Positions 24,726 to 32,401 of a stretch of 64,000 nt of DNA are shown in pieces (the first letter of the stretch is position 1; the number at the start of each line of letters is the position of its first letter). The translations under genes and the position numbers were made by a program. Source of the DNA: Pontimonas salivibrio (lineage in GTDB: Bacteria > Actinomycetota > Actinomycetes > Actinomycetales > Microbacteriaceae); NCBI RefSeq assembly GCF_002950575.1, contig NZ_CP026923.1, positions 248,001 to 312,000 of the forward strand. The letters run 5' to 3'. The notes below the pieces were generated by a model, which saw only the letters and a program-made list of their open reading frames with translations, had not been told where the DNA came from and ran no database searches.

Positions 24726-24824
24726 ATGGGTTCAGTAATCAAAAAGCGTCGGAAGCGGATGGCGAAGAAAAAGCACCGGAAGCTCCTGCGTAAGACCCGC
24801 CACCAGCGCCGCAACAAGAAGTAG
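24726..24824 (+). CDS. AURKAIP1/COX24 domain protein, bS22-type small ribosomal subunit protein
   Basis: A 32-residue, extremely basic protein: [20 protein letters not shown], then [12 protein letters not shown], then TAG. This matches the actinobacterial AURKAIP1/COX24 peptide, identified structurally in mycobacterial 30S subunits as bS22. AGAGGTGAGTA precedes the ATG. It is too short for most gene finders but strongly conserved in actinobacteria, normally next to bldC and glutaredoxin-type genes as here. Confidence 0.9.
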   Translation: MGSVIKKRRKRMAKKKHRKLLRKTRHQRRNKK

Positions 24825-24921
24825 CCCGCGGGGTGTGTGTTGGCGGGATGAGGTCCCCCGACTCGACACCGGTTGTTCACCCAGGTAAACGCCAGGGTTT
24901 GCAAAGCCCGGCCAAGCTTTT

Positions 24922-24927
24922 TAGTCT
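24922..24927 (+). promoter_or_regulatory. -35/-10 promoter, leaderless, for glutaredoxin-like gene
   Basis: TTGCAA (24899-24904), 17-nt spacer, TAGTCT (24922-24927), 6 nt, GTG 24934. This is the most complete leaderless promoter in the window. Confidence 0.7.
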
Positions 24928-24933
24928 TAGGCC

Positions 24934-25194
24934 GTGCCTGTCACCATCACCCTCATCGGTAAGCCCGGATGTCACCTCTGCGATGACGCCCGCGCGGTGA
25001 TTGCCGAAGTGGCGGATGACGCACTCGATGTTGAATTTGACGAAGTCTCTCTTGACGACAATCCGCTGTGGAGCGAACTCTATGGCGAACTCATCCCCGT
25101 CGTGTTGGTGAACGGTAAAGAACTTGCCCACTGGCGGGTGGACAAGAAAGAACTGTCCCACGCGGTAAACACGGCACTCGCCGAAGCGAGCTGA
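24934..25194 (+). CDS. Glutaredoxin-like thioredoxin-fold protein
   Basis: 86-residue glutaredoxin family (DUF836-type) protein. ITLIGKPGCHLCDDARAVI carries the redox Cys13-x-x-Cys16 pair; LIPVVLVNGKELAHWRVD contains the cis-Pro loop. The partner and substrate are unknown; the CHLC motif is typical of small actinobacterial relatives rather than classical CPYC glutaredoxins. Confidence 0.88.
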   Translation: MPVTITLIGKPGCHLCDDARAVIAEVADDALDVEFDEVSLDDNPLWSELYGELIPVVLVNGKELAHWRVDKKELSHAVNTALAEAS

Positions 25195-25254
25195 CACAAC
25201 ACACATAGTGGATTACTTCTCCCGCCGTTGAGGTTTTCGCGGTAAAAAGGAGTC

Positions 25255-25794
25255 ATGGCGCAGACGAGGACCCCAGACCCCAATTCCGGATGGTTTTCCG
25301 ACGACGAACTCAAAGAAATTAGACAACGGCTGCCCCTGATGTATGTCGAAGCTGTTCCGGTCCGAGTAGACAGTTATTCGGTCATCACCGAGGTGGGGCT
25401 TCTCCTCCGAGTGAACAGGGAGGGTTCGATGAACCGCACCCTCGTGTCCGGGAGGGTGCTCTTCGGTGAAACCTTGCGCGATGCCCTATTTCGACACCTG
25501 GAAAAAGATCTCGGTCCAATGGCGTTTCCCCAACTGCCCGTCTCCCCGCAGCCGGCTCAAGTGGCCGAATACTTCCCGGAACCCGACGCCAAATACACCG
25601 ATTTTCGTCAGCACGCCGTCGCCTTGGTGTATGTCGTGCCGGTGACGGGCACCTGCGAGCCCAGGCAGGATGCCCTCGAAATCACGTGGATGTCACCGGA
25701 AGAAGCCGTTAGTGACTCCATCGCCTCCGAACTTGAAGGCGGCCGGGGCCAGCTACTGCGATCGGCGCTCGCAAGCGTCGGCGCGTTGCCTTAA
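25255..25794 (+). CDS. Nudix-fold family protein (DUF4916-like) with degenerate Nudix box
   Basis: 179 residues. The region GRVLFGETLRDALFRHLEKDLG follows the Nudix spacing G-x5-E-x7-R, but the REUxEE core reads RHLEKD: the catalytic Glu after Arg is His, and the two metal-binding Glu are Lys and Asp. Other parts (YVEAVPVRVDSYSVITEVGL, QHAVALVYVVPVTG) fit the fold as seen in actinobacterial DUF4916 proteins. It may bind rather than hydrolyse nucleotides. AAAAGGAG precedes the ATG. Confidence 0.78.
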   Translation: MAQTRTPDPNSGWFSDDELKEIRQRLPLMYVEAVPVRVDSYSVITEVGLLLRVNREGSMNRTLVSGRVLFGETLRDALFRHLEKDLGPMAFPQLPVSPQPAQVAEYFPEPDAKYTDFRQHAVALVYVVPVTGTCEPRQDALEITWMSPEEAVSDSIASELEGGRGQLLRSALASVGALP

Positions 25795-25806
25795 CCGGGC
25801 AGTTTT

Positions 25807-26892
25807 CTAACGGGTCGCTTCCAACACGATGTCGTGAACCTGCACCGCCGAGCCACCAATGGTCTGTTCGCGCGAGACCACTCGGGTTGACACAGTCGAC
25901 CAGTGGGAAGGGATTGCCTCACACAGCTCATCTTCTGTGAAACACATGTCGGCGGGTGGGCGAGGAATACCTGCCTCGGCATCTTTCGGGTCGTGTCCGA
26001 CGATGAGGAGGGTTCCTCCCGGTGCGACGGCGTCAACGGCGTGAGCCCAGATGCGCTGCCTCGCGGTGGGGTCGGTGTGAATGAACTGGAGGCTCACCGC
26101 ATCGGCACTGCCTGGCTCGACGGGCCAGGCTTTCTGTAAATCCCATACCCGCCAGTCAATGTCGAGTGCTCCTCCTGATGTGGATGTGTGCGTGTCGGCT
26201 TCTTTCACCCCGCGGTAGATTCCCACCGAAGAGGCTTCCAGAGCGATCACCCTCCAGCCCTGTTCGGCCAGCCACAGAGCGTCACCACCTTCACCTGCTC
26301 CCGCGTCAATGGCGAGCCCCGCAATGCGCGAGGACAACACATCCTCTAAAACGGGGTTTACCTTCCCGCTCCACATGGCGCTTTTTCCGAAGTAGCGTTG
26401 ATTCCAGGCGGCGGTAGCCGCCGGATCTAATCCCTGTGTCACACGCCGCAGTCGAAGTGCCCGCCACGACCACATCACCCGAAGGCCCAACCACAGCAGG
26501 GGAGTCAGCGCTCCAGCGTGAACATGGAGAGTGTCGTGAAAGTCGGTACCGCCGTCGGGCCGTGCGATCAGACTCATCCGGTGATTCCAATCACGAAGGG
26601 CGCCCAGAGCGCCGGATGTTCCGTGCCCACTATCGGTGACAGAGCGCGTGGACCAATCGGTCACGTCGTCGACGAGGTGAATAGTTTGGTCACCCAGAGG
26701 CACAATGCCGCCTGCTTTCACCGACACCGAGTAGTCGGTGTTCGGGGCGAAACGATTCGGCAACGGTAAGCCGGGACTCTCGACAAAAACGGTGAAGGGC
26801 GCTGATACGGCTTTAAAAATCGCGGGATTATGAAGGGCATCCCACGCGCTATCGATGGAACAAGAAAGGGTGGCGTGGGTGGAAATCTTCAT
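25807..26892 (-). CDS. SRPBCC domain fused to SAM-dependent methyltransferase
   Basis: 361 residues with two domains. Residues 1-150 look like a START/SRPBCC ligand-binding fold (MKISTHATLSCSIDSAWDAL, NHRMSLIARPDGGTDFHDTL). Residues 160-361 are a class I methyltransferase: WNQRYFGKSAMWSGKVNPVL, motif I IDAGAGEGGDALWLAEQGW (Asp196), DAVSLQFIHTDP and GGTLLIVGHDP. The substrate is unknown; the lipid-pocket type N-domain may present a hydrophobic ligand. AGGAGAC lies upstream of the ATG. Divergent from the DUF427 gene. Confidence 0.8.
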   Translation of the reverse strand: MKISTHATLSCSIDSAWDALHNPAIFKAVSAPFTVFVESPGLPLPNRFAPNTDYSVSVKAGGIVPLGDQTIHLVDDVTDWSTRSVTDSGHGTSGALGALRDWNHRMSLIARPDGGTDFHDTLHVHAGALTPLLWLGLRVMWSWRALRLRRVTQGLDPAATAAWNQRYFGKSAMWSGKVNPVLEDVLSSRIAGLAIDAGAGEGGDALWLAEQGWRVIALEASSVGIYRGVKEADTHTSTSGGALDIDWRVWDLQKAWPVEPGSADAVSLQFIHTDPTARQRIWAHAVDAVAPGGTLLIVGHDPKDAEAGIPRPPADMCFTEDELCEAIPSHWSTVSTRVVSREQTIGGSAVQVHDIVLEATR

Positions 26893-26935
26893 CTACATAT
26901 TGTCTCCTGTTCGGCTTGCGCTCAGCCGGGAGGCC

Positions 26936-26941
26936 TAACCT
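26936..26941 (+). promoter_or_regulatory. -10 box, leaderless, for DUF427 gene
   Basis: TAACCT, then 7 nt, then ATG 26949. Confidence 0.55.
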
Positions 26942-26948
26942 CCACAAC

Positions 26949-27251
26949 ATGAAAGCCACACTCAACGACACCGTATTGGCCGAAGCGAGCGACGAAGAAG
27001 TCGTCTCCATCGAGGGCAACTGGTATTTCGCCCCGCACACTGTGAAAGCACAGTTCTTAGACGCGAGTCCCACCCAGTACACCTGCTCCTGGAAAGGACC
27101 GTGTCAGTTTTATCACGTGGAAATCGACGGTCACGCACACGCCGACCAGGCGTGGGCATATCCCGACTTGATTGACGGCGCAGTGGCACGAGTCGGGCAA
27201 GACTTTGCCGGCTTCGTCGCCTTTGGGCGCGAGGTGACGGTCACGCCATAG
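26949..27251 (+). CDS. DUF427 domain protein
   Basis: 100-residue single-domain protein of the DUF427 family, seen from MKATLNDTVLAEAS, VVSIEGNWYFAP and the conserved TQYTCSWKGPCQFYHVEIDG and AWAYPDL segments. The family is a small beta fold with no firmly known activity. ATG 26949 is chosen over the open frame upstream because of the leaderless promoter spacing. Its end overlaps the SprT-like gene by 11 bp, tail to tail. Confidence 0.86.
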   Translation: MKATLNDTVLAEASDEEVVSIEGNWYFAPHTVKAQFLDASPTQYTCSWKGPCQFYHVEIDGHAHADQAWAYPDLIDGAVARVGQDFAGFVAFGREVTVTP

Positions 27252-27699
27252 CGCGACGGTCGTGCCAGGTGATCAGGTAGTCGGGGTTAAACCGCCTGCT
27301 GCACAGCGCGCACGATGTGGGTTTTGAGGGCCGCCGGAAACGGATAATTTCGTGTCCCGTAGGGCACAGCCCTAACCATTTTGCGTGCTCGGTAGCAGCC
27401 GGACTGTCATGAGTGCGGCCGCCCTCATAGCCCAGCTCCCGAGCAATACGCATCCACGCCGGACCATGTCCGGCCCTCACCCCAGCAACAGCGTGGGCGA
27501 CTTCGTGAAGAAGAACCTGGTGGACTTCGTCATCGGTGGCTTTGACGCTTAAATGCCGTGAGACGGAAATACGTTTGTGTTTGTGGTCACACTGACCAAA
27601 ACGTGTCTTGGCGTGATCGAAATGAAAACTCCACGACGAATCCAGGTGAAGTCGAATGAGTGCATCCGCCCACACTTCCACCCGCTGTAGCTCCGCCAT
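27241..27699 (-). CDS. SprT-like zinc metalloprotease domain protein
   Basis: 152 residues. The zinc site is HEVAH (His65, Glu66, His69) plus His78 in GHGPAW, as in SprT/Spartan proteases, which in eukaryotes cleave DNA-protein crosslinks; bacterial roles are not settled. A possible C-terminal zinc ribbon uses Cys112, His116, Cys130 and Cys133. ATG 27699 is preferred over GTG 27705 because TACTCT lies exactly 6 nt before the ATG, while it would abut the GTG. Confidence 0.85.
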   Translation of the reverse strand: MAELQRVEVWADALIRLHLDSSWSFHFDHAKTRFGQCDHKHKRISVSRHLSVKATDDEVHQVLLHEVAHAVAGVRAGHGPAWMRIARELGYEGGRTHDSPAATEHAKWLGLCPTGHEIIRFRRPSKPTSCALCSRRFNPDYLITWHDRRAMA

Positions 27700-27705
27700 G
27701 GCCAC

Positions 27706-27711
27706 AGAGTA
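27706..27711 (-). promoter_or_regulatory. -10 box, leaderless, for SprT-like gene
   Basis: Minus-strand TACTCT, then 6 nt, then ATG 27699. Confidence 0.55.
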
Positions 27712-27749
27712 ACGAGCGTTGGGCTATGAGTGCGGCCGACTATCCACAA

Positions 27750-28619
27750 CTAGTCGGATGCGCCGGGAAGGAAAGCCTGAGAAAGCGTCGGAGACTCCAT
27801 CGGCTGGGCATCAAGCTGTGGGGGGACACCGTGGGAAAAGCGCTCCAGCTTCTCTCCGGCTAAAGATCCGGTGGGGTGGGGCCCACGGCGAATCAACTCC
27901 GGCCACCAGTCCGGCTCGGTGGAATCCCTTGTGGCGACCATCACCATGTTGCCAAAGCGCCTACCCCGGACCACCCCGGCTTCGCCGTAGGCGCCGACGA
28001 AACCAAAAAGGGAACGAAGGGTGACCGCTTGGGCTTTGGCGAAACTACTTCCCCGACCATCGACCAGGTTGAGTGCGATCACACCCGTGGGCCTCAGAAG
28101 AGGCACCAGTAACGCATAAAACTCTTTCGTGGTGAGGTGACTGGGAGTCTGATTTCCCGAAAAAAGGTCCACCACGATGAGGTCAAGTGCGCCGTGGAGG
28201 CCGGCAGGTAGCGTGGCGACGACGTCTCTCGCGTCGCCGTAACGCACCCGAATACTCCAGCGAGAATCCCACGGTAAGTGTTCTCGGACAAAGTCGATCA
28301 GGTTTTTTTCCCACTCGATTACTTGGGAGCGCGAGCCGGGTCTGGTGTGGGCAAGGTAGCGCGGCAGTGTGAGAGCCCCAGCGCCCAGGTGCAGAGCCGA
28401 CAGCGGTTGACCGGCTGGGGCAAGAAGGTCAATAAGGTTGCCGATTCGCCGGATGTATTCGAAGGTGAGTAGCTCTGGACGCCCAGGAGTTACTTGAGAT
28501 TGTGCGACCCCGTCAACGCTTAAGACAAAGCCACCGGGGACATAGCGGTCGGGTATCAGTTGTGCCGTATATCCGCTGTGTTCGAGAATCACCTCGGGAT
28601 AGGCGGTGGGGGTGGGCAC
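27750..28619 (-). CDS. Spermidine synthase-like class I methyltransferase-fold protein
   Basis: 289 residues related to polyamine aminopropyltransferases. The SAM-fold motif I region is LSALHLGAGALTLPRYLAH, followed by VIEWEKNLIDFV, YGDARDVVATLP and LDLIVVDLFSG (post-motif Asp). The canonical spermidine-synthase GGGxG loop is LGAGA here, so it may have another activity, as is common in actinobacterial fused or stand-alone homologues. GTG 28619 has TAACCT 6 nt upstream. The C-terminal 40 residues are polar and unstructured-looking. Confidence 0.8.
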   Translation of the reverse strand: MPTPTAYPEVILEHSGYTAQLIPDRYVPGGFVLSVDGVAQSQVTPGRPELLTFEYIRRIGNLIDLLAPAGQPLSALHLGAGALTLPRYLAHTRPGSRSQVIEWEKNLIDFVREHLPWDSRWSIRVRYGDARDVVATLPAGLHGALDLIVVDLFSGNQTPSHLTTKEFYALLVPLLRPTGVIALNLVDGRGSSFAKAQAVTLRSLFGFVGAYGEAGVVRGRRFGNMVMVATRDSTEPDWWPELIRRGPHPTGSLAGEKLERFSHGVPPQLDAQPMESPTLSQAFLPGASD

Positions 28620-28625
28620 GCTGTC

Positions 28626-28631
28626 AGGTTA
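28626..28631 (-). promoter_or_regulatory. -10 box, leaderless, for spermidine synthase-like gene
   Basis: Minus-strand TAACCT, then 6 nt, then GTG 28619. Confidence 0.6.
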
Positions 28632-28670
28632 GCTCCATCGGACGCGGCGGTGGGGGGAACCCCCCAGAGC

Positions 28671-28699
28671 TAGACAATGACTACGCTTCGGGGTAAGGT
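28671..28699 (+). promoter_or_regulatory. rpoBC promoter
   Basis: TAGACA (28671-28676), 17-nt spacer, TAAGGT (28694-28699). Transcription from about 28706 would give a leader of about 160 nt before rpoB. The 247-bp gap before rpoB holds no gene. Confidence 0.65.
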
Positions 28700-28774
28700 A
28701 AAAGATTGCTCCCCCTGTCTCTCAGTCGTCATATGGCGGTCGGCCCCGAGAGTGTTGCGGTTCTTGGCGATAGT

Positions 28775-28858
28775 GACCCCGATAACGGGTCTCTCCGGGG
28801 TGGGCCCAGGCATAGTTCGGTCACTCAACAGCGAGGGTAGACGCTACTACCCGGGAGG
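28775..28858 (+). promoter_or_regulatory. rpoB leader hairpins and ribosome binding site
   Basis: The leader has a small hairpin GACCC/GGGTC (28775-28791) and a perfect 6-bp hairpin GGGTAG/CTACCC (28835-28852) whose 3' arm directly abuts the GGGAGG Shine-Dalgarno at 28853-28858. Such a hairpin next to the ribosome binding site could modulate rpoB translation. Confidence 0.4.
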
Positions 28859-28866
28859 TTACTTCT

Positions 28867-31800
28867 TTGGCTTCTGCGCGTTCTCACACCGCATCCACCC
28901 CTAAGAACGGCCGAGTCGCCCCGCGACTCTCGTTCGCCAAAATCTCAGACACCATTTCGGTTCCGGATCTGCTGGCTTTGCAGACCGAGAGCTTCGATTG
29001 GCTTGTCGGTAATGACGCCTGGGCGGCGCGCCTGAAAGAGGCCGAAGCTACTGGCGCCCCCGTGTCGTCCACGCAGAGTGGTTTGGAGGCGATCTTTGAA
29101 GAGATTTCCCCCATTGAGGACAACGGCGAGACCATGCAGTTGTCGTTCACGAACCCTTACCTCGAAGAAGAGAAGTATTCGATCGACGAATGTAAGGAAC
29201 GCGGCAAGACTTACGCGGCTCCCCTCTACGTCGAAGCCGAGTTCATGAACCACCAAACCGGTGAAATCAAAACCCAGACCGTCTTTATGGGCGACTTCCC
29301 GCTGATGACTGAGCGCGGAACATTCATCATTAACGGAACCGAACGTGTCGTCGTATCCCAGTTGGTGCGAAGCCCCGGAGTGTATTTCGAACGGGAGCTG
29401 GACAAGCAGACCGACAAAGAAATCCATTCCGTACGCGTTATCCCCAGCCGCGGTGCGTGGCTCGAATTTGAGGTCGACAAGCGCGACCAAGTGGGCGTGC
29501 GTATTGATCGCAAGCGCAAGCAGTCGGTCACCATCTTCTTGAAAGCCTTGGGACTCACCACCGAAGACATTCAAAAAGAATTTGCCGGATTCGATTCGAT
29601 TCTTGAAACCCTCGAGCGCGACACCATCCTCACGAAAGAGGAAGCGCTGAAAGACATTTACCGCAAACTGCGTCCCGGCGAGCAGGTTGCCGCCGAAGCC
29701 GCCCGTTTGCTGTTGGACAACTTCTTCTTCAACCAGAAGCGCTATGACCTTGCCCGGGTCGGCCGCTACAAAATCAACCGCAAGTTGGGGATGGACAAAG
29801 ACCTCGACGTGTCGGTACTCACCGTCGAAGACATCGTTCAAACCATTCGCTACCTCGTGGCACTCCACGAAGGTCGCGCGACCTTGGATGGGGTCCGCGG
29901 TGGCAAGAAAGTCGAACTGCGTCTCGACACAGACGACATTGACCACTTCGGTAACCGCCGTATTCGTGCCGTGGGTGAGTTGATTCAAAACCAGGTGCGC
30001 ACCGGCCTGTCTCGGATGGAAAGAGTTGTTCGTGAGCGGATGACCACCCAAGACATCGAAGCGATCACGCCGCAAACACTAATTAACGTGCGTCCCGTGG
30101 TGGCCTCGATCAAAGAATTCTTTGGTACCAGCCAGCTCTCGCAGTTCATGGACCAAAACAACCCACTGTCTGGGCTCACCCATAAGCGCCGCCTGTCGGC
30201 GCTTGGACCCGGTGGTCTCAGCCGTGAACGGGCAGGGGTTGAGGTGCGCGACGTGCACCCCTCCCACTACGGACGTATGTGCCCCATCGAAACCCCGGAA
30301 GGCCCCAACATTGGTCTGATCGGTTCGCTGGCATCGTTTGCTCGAATCAACGCGTTTGGGTTCATTGAAACCCCTTATCGCAAGGTGAAAAACGCCAAAG
30401 TCACCAAGACCATTGATTACTTGACGGCAACCGATGAGGACGACTTCATCGTCGCCCAGGCAGGTACGCCGCTGAACGTGGATGGCACCTTCGCCGACGA
30501 CAAAGTTCTGGTGCGTAAAAAAGGTGGCGAGGTCGAACTGGTCACTCCCGATGTCGTTGACTACGTTGACGTCTCGCCCCGCCAGATGGTGTCTGTCGCG
30601 ACCTCGCTGATTCCCTTCCTGGAACACGATGACGCCAACCGCGCCCTGATGGGTGCGAACATGCAGCGCCAAGCAGTGCCGCTGATTCGCAGCGAGTCAC
30701 CACTGGTCGGAACCGGTATGGAGTCCTACTCGGCTGTTGACGCCGGTGATGTCATTATCTGTGAGGGTTCCGGTGTGGTCACTGAGGTGTCTGCTGATCA
30801 CTGTGAAGTGAAACTCGATAAGGGTGGAACAAAGCATTACTTCCTGCGCAAATTTGACCGCTCGAACCAGGGCACCAACTACAACCAGCGTGTTGTGGTG
30901 TCAGTGGGCGACCGTGTTGAAGAAGGCGAAGTGATTGCCGATGGTCCGGCCACCGAAAATGGTGAGCTCGCCCTGGGTAAGAACCTCATGGTCGCCTTCA
31001 TGTCATGGGAGGGCTACAACTTCGAAGACGCGATCATCCTCAGCCAAAACTTGGTCAAGGACGACACTCTCTCCTCGATTCACATCGAAGAGTATGAAGT
31101 GGACGCCCGCGACACCAAGTTGGGTAAAGAGGAAATTACTCGCGACCTTCCCAACGTCGGCCCCGAGCTGCTCGCCAACCTCGACGAACGCGGAATCATC
31201 CGCATTGGTGCTGAGGTGCGACCCGGCGACATCCTCGTGGGTAAAGTCACCCCGAAGGGTGAAACTGAACTCTCCGCAGAGGAACGTCTGCTTCGCGCCA
31301 TCTTCAACGAGAAGAGCCGTGAAGTGCGCGACACTTCGCTCAAGGTTCCACACGGTGAACAGGGCACCATCATTGGCGTCAAAGTATTTGACGCTGAAGA
31401 GGGTGAAGATGAACTCGGCAGTGGTGTCAACCAGCGTGTTGTGGTCTACATCGCCCAGAAGCGCAAAATCTCTGAGGGTGACAAACTCGCTGGCCGCCAC
31501 GGAAACAAGGGTGTCATCGCGAAGATTCTTCCCGTTGAAGACATGCCCTTCCTGGAAGATGGCACACCCGTCGACATCATCTTGAACCCGCTGGGCGTTC
31601 CCGGCCGTATGAATGTGGGACAGGTGCTGGAAATCCACCTCGGTTGGGTGGCCAGTCAAGGGTGGAAGATTTCTGGAAACCCAGCGTGGGCAAAGAACCT
31701 ACCCGCTGAGTTCAAAGAGGTCGACCCCGGAACCAAGCTAGCGACACCGGTGTTCGACGGTGCTAGCGAGGAGGAAATTGTGGGTCTCTTGGAGTCCACC

Positions 31801-32358
31801 AAACCCAACCGCGATGGCACACAGCTCATTGGCGCTTCGGGTAAAGCCATGCTTTTCGATGGCCGCTCAGGTGAACCATTCCCGGACCCGATCAGTGTGG
31901 GCTACATGTACATCCTGAAGCTCCACCACCTCATCGACGACAAGATTCACGCTCGCTCAACCGGGCCTTACTCGATGATTACTCAGCAGCCCCTCGGTGG
32001 TAAAGCTCAGTTCGGTGGTCAGCGCTTCGGGGAGATGGAAGTGTGGGCGCTGGAAGCCTACGGTGCGTCCTACGCACTGCAGGAGCTCCTCACCATCAAG
32101 TCCGATGACATCTTGGGCCGTGTGAAGGTCTACGAAGCCATCGTGAAGGGCGAGAACATCCAGGAGCCTGGTATTCCGGAGAGCTTCAAGGTGCTGATGA
32201 AAGAGATGCAGTCACTGTGTCTCAACGTCGAAGTGCTCGCCTCCGACGGTCAAGCCGTGTCGCTGAAAGACAGCGACGACGAGCTCTACCGCGCTGCCGA
32301 AGAACTCGGCATCAACATTTCCACCCGGTTTGAATCGTCGAGCATCGACGAAATCTAA
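28867..32358 (+). CDS. rpoB: RNA polymerase beta subunit
   Basis: 1163-residue beta subunit of RNA polymerase. The TTG start (reading [12 protein letters not shown]) follows GGGAGG by 8 nt. The rifampicin region runs from about residue 419 ([13 protein letters not shown]) to 450; the residues equivalent to E. coli D516, H526 and S531 are Asp429, His439 and Ser444, the susceptible forms. The catalytic-core motifs GRHGNKGV and the C-terminal [18 protein letters not shown] are intact. 43 bp separate it from rpoC. Confidence 0.98.
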   Translation: MASARSHTASTPKNGRVAPRLSFAKISDTISVPDLLALQTESFDWLVGNDAWAARLKEAEATGAPVSSTQSGLEAIFEEISPIEDNGETMQLSFTNPYLEEEKYSIDECKERGKTYAAPLYVEAEFMNHQTGEIKTQTVFMGDFPLMTERGTFIINGTERVVVSQLVRSPGVYFERELDKQTDKEIHSVRVIPSRGAWLEFEVDKRDQVGVRIDRKRKQSVTIFLKALGLTTEDIQKEFAGFDSILETLERDTILTKEEALKDIYRKLRPGEQVAAEAARLLLDNFFFNQKRYDLARVGRYKINRKLGMDKDLDVSVLTVEDIVQTIRYLVALHEGRATLDGVRGGKKVELRLDTDDIDHFGNRRIRAVGELIQNQVRTGLSRMERVVRERMTTQDIEAITPQTLINVRPVVASIKEFFGTSQLSQFMDQNNPLSGLTHKRRLSALGPGGLSRERAGVEVRDVHPSHYGRMCPIETPEGPNIGLIGSLASFARINAFGFIETPYRKVKNAKVTKTIDYLTATDEDDFIVAQAGTPLNVDGTFADDKVLVRKKGGEVELVTPDVVDYVDVSPRQMVSVATSLIPFLEHDDANRALMGANMQRQAVPLIRSESPLVGTGMESYSAVDAGDVIICEGSGVVTEVSADHCEVKLDKGGTKHYFLRKFDRSNQGTNYNQRVVVSVGDRVEEGEVIADGPATENGELALGKNLMVAFMSWEGYNFEDAIILSQNLVKDDTLSSIHIEEYEVDARDTKLGKEEITRDLPNVGPELLANLDERGIIRIGAEVRPGDILVGKVTPKGETELSAEERLLRAIFNEKSREVRDTSLKVPHGEQGTIIGVKVFDAEEGEDELGSGVNQRVVVYIAQKRKISEGDKLAGRHGNKGVIAKILPVEDMPFLEDGTPVDIILNPLGVPGRMNVGQVLEIHLGWVASQGWKISGNPAWAKNLPAEFKEVDPGTKLATPVFDGASEEEIVGLLESTKPNRDGTQLIGASGKAMLFDGRSGEPFPDPISVGYMYILKLHHLIDDKIHARSTGPYSMITQQPLGGKAQFGGQRFGEMEVWALEAYGASYALQELLTIKSDDILGRVKVYEAIVKGENIQEPGIPESFKVLMKEMQSLCLNVEVLASDGQAVSLKDSDDELYRAAEELGINISTRFESSSIDEI

Positions 32359-32401
32359 TCCGGTCCCGTTTTTCACGAAGTCGAAATAGAAGGTAGATAG
32401 C

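Noticed and set aside
28652-28666. GGGGGG-AA-CCCCCC inverted repeat upstream of rpoB
   Set aside because: The 2-nt loop makes it a poor hairpin, it lies upstream of the rpoB promoter and has no T-run on either side; probably chance in GC-rich sequence.
28945-30075. 376-codon minus-strand open frame opposite rpoB
   Set aside because: Shadow of the high-GC codon pattern of rpoB; no start signal or domain.
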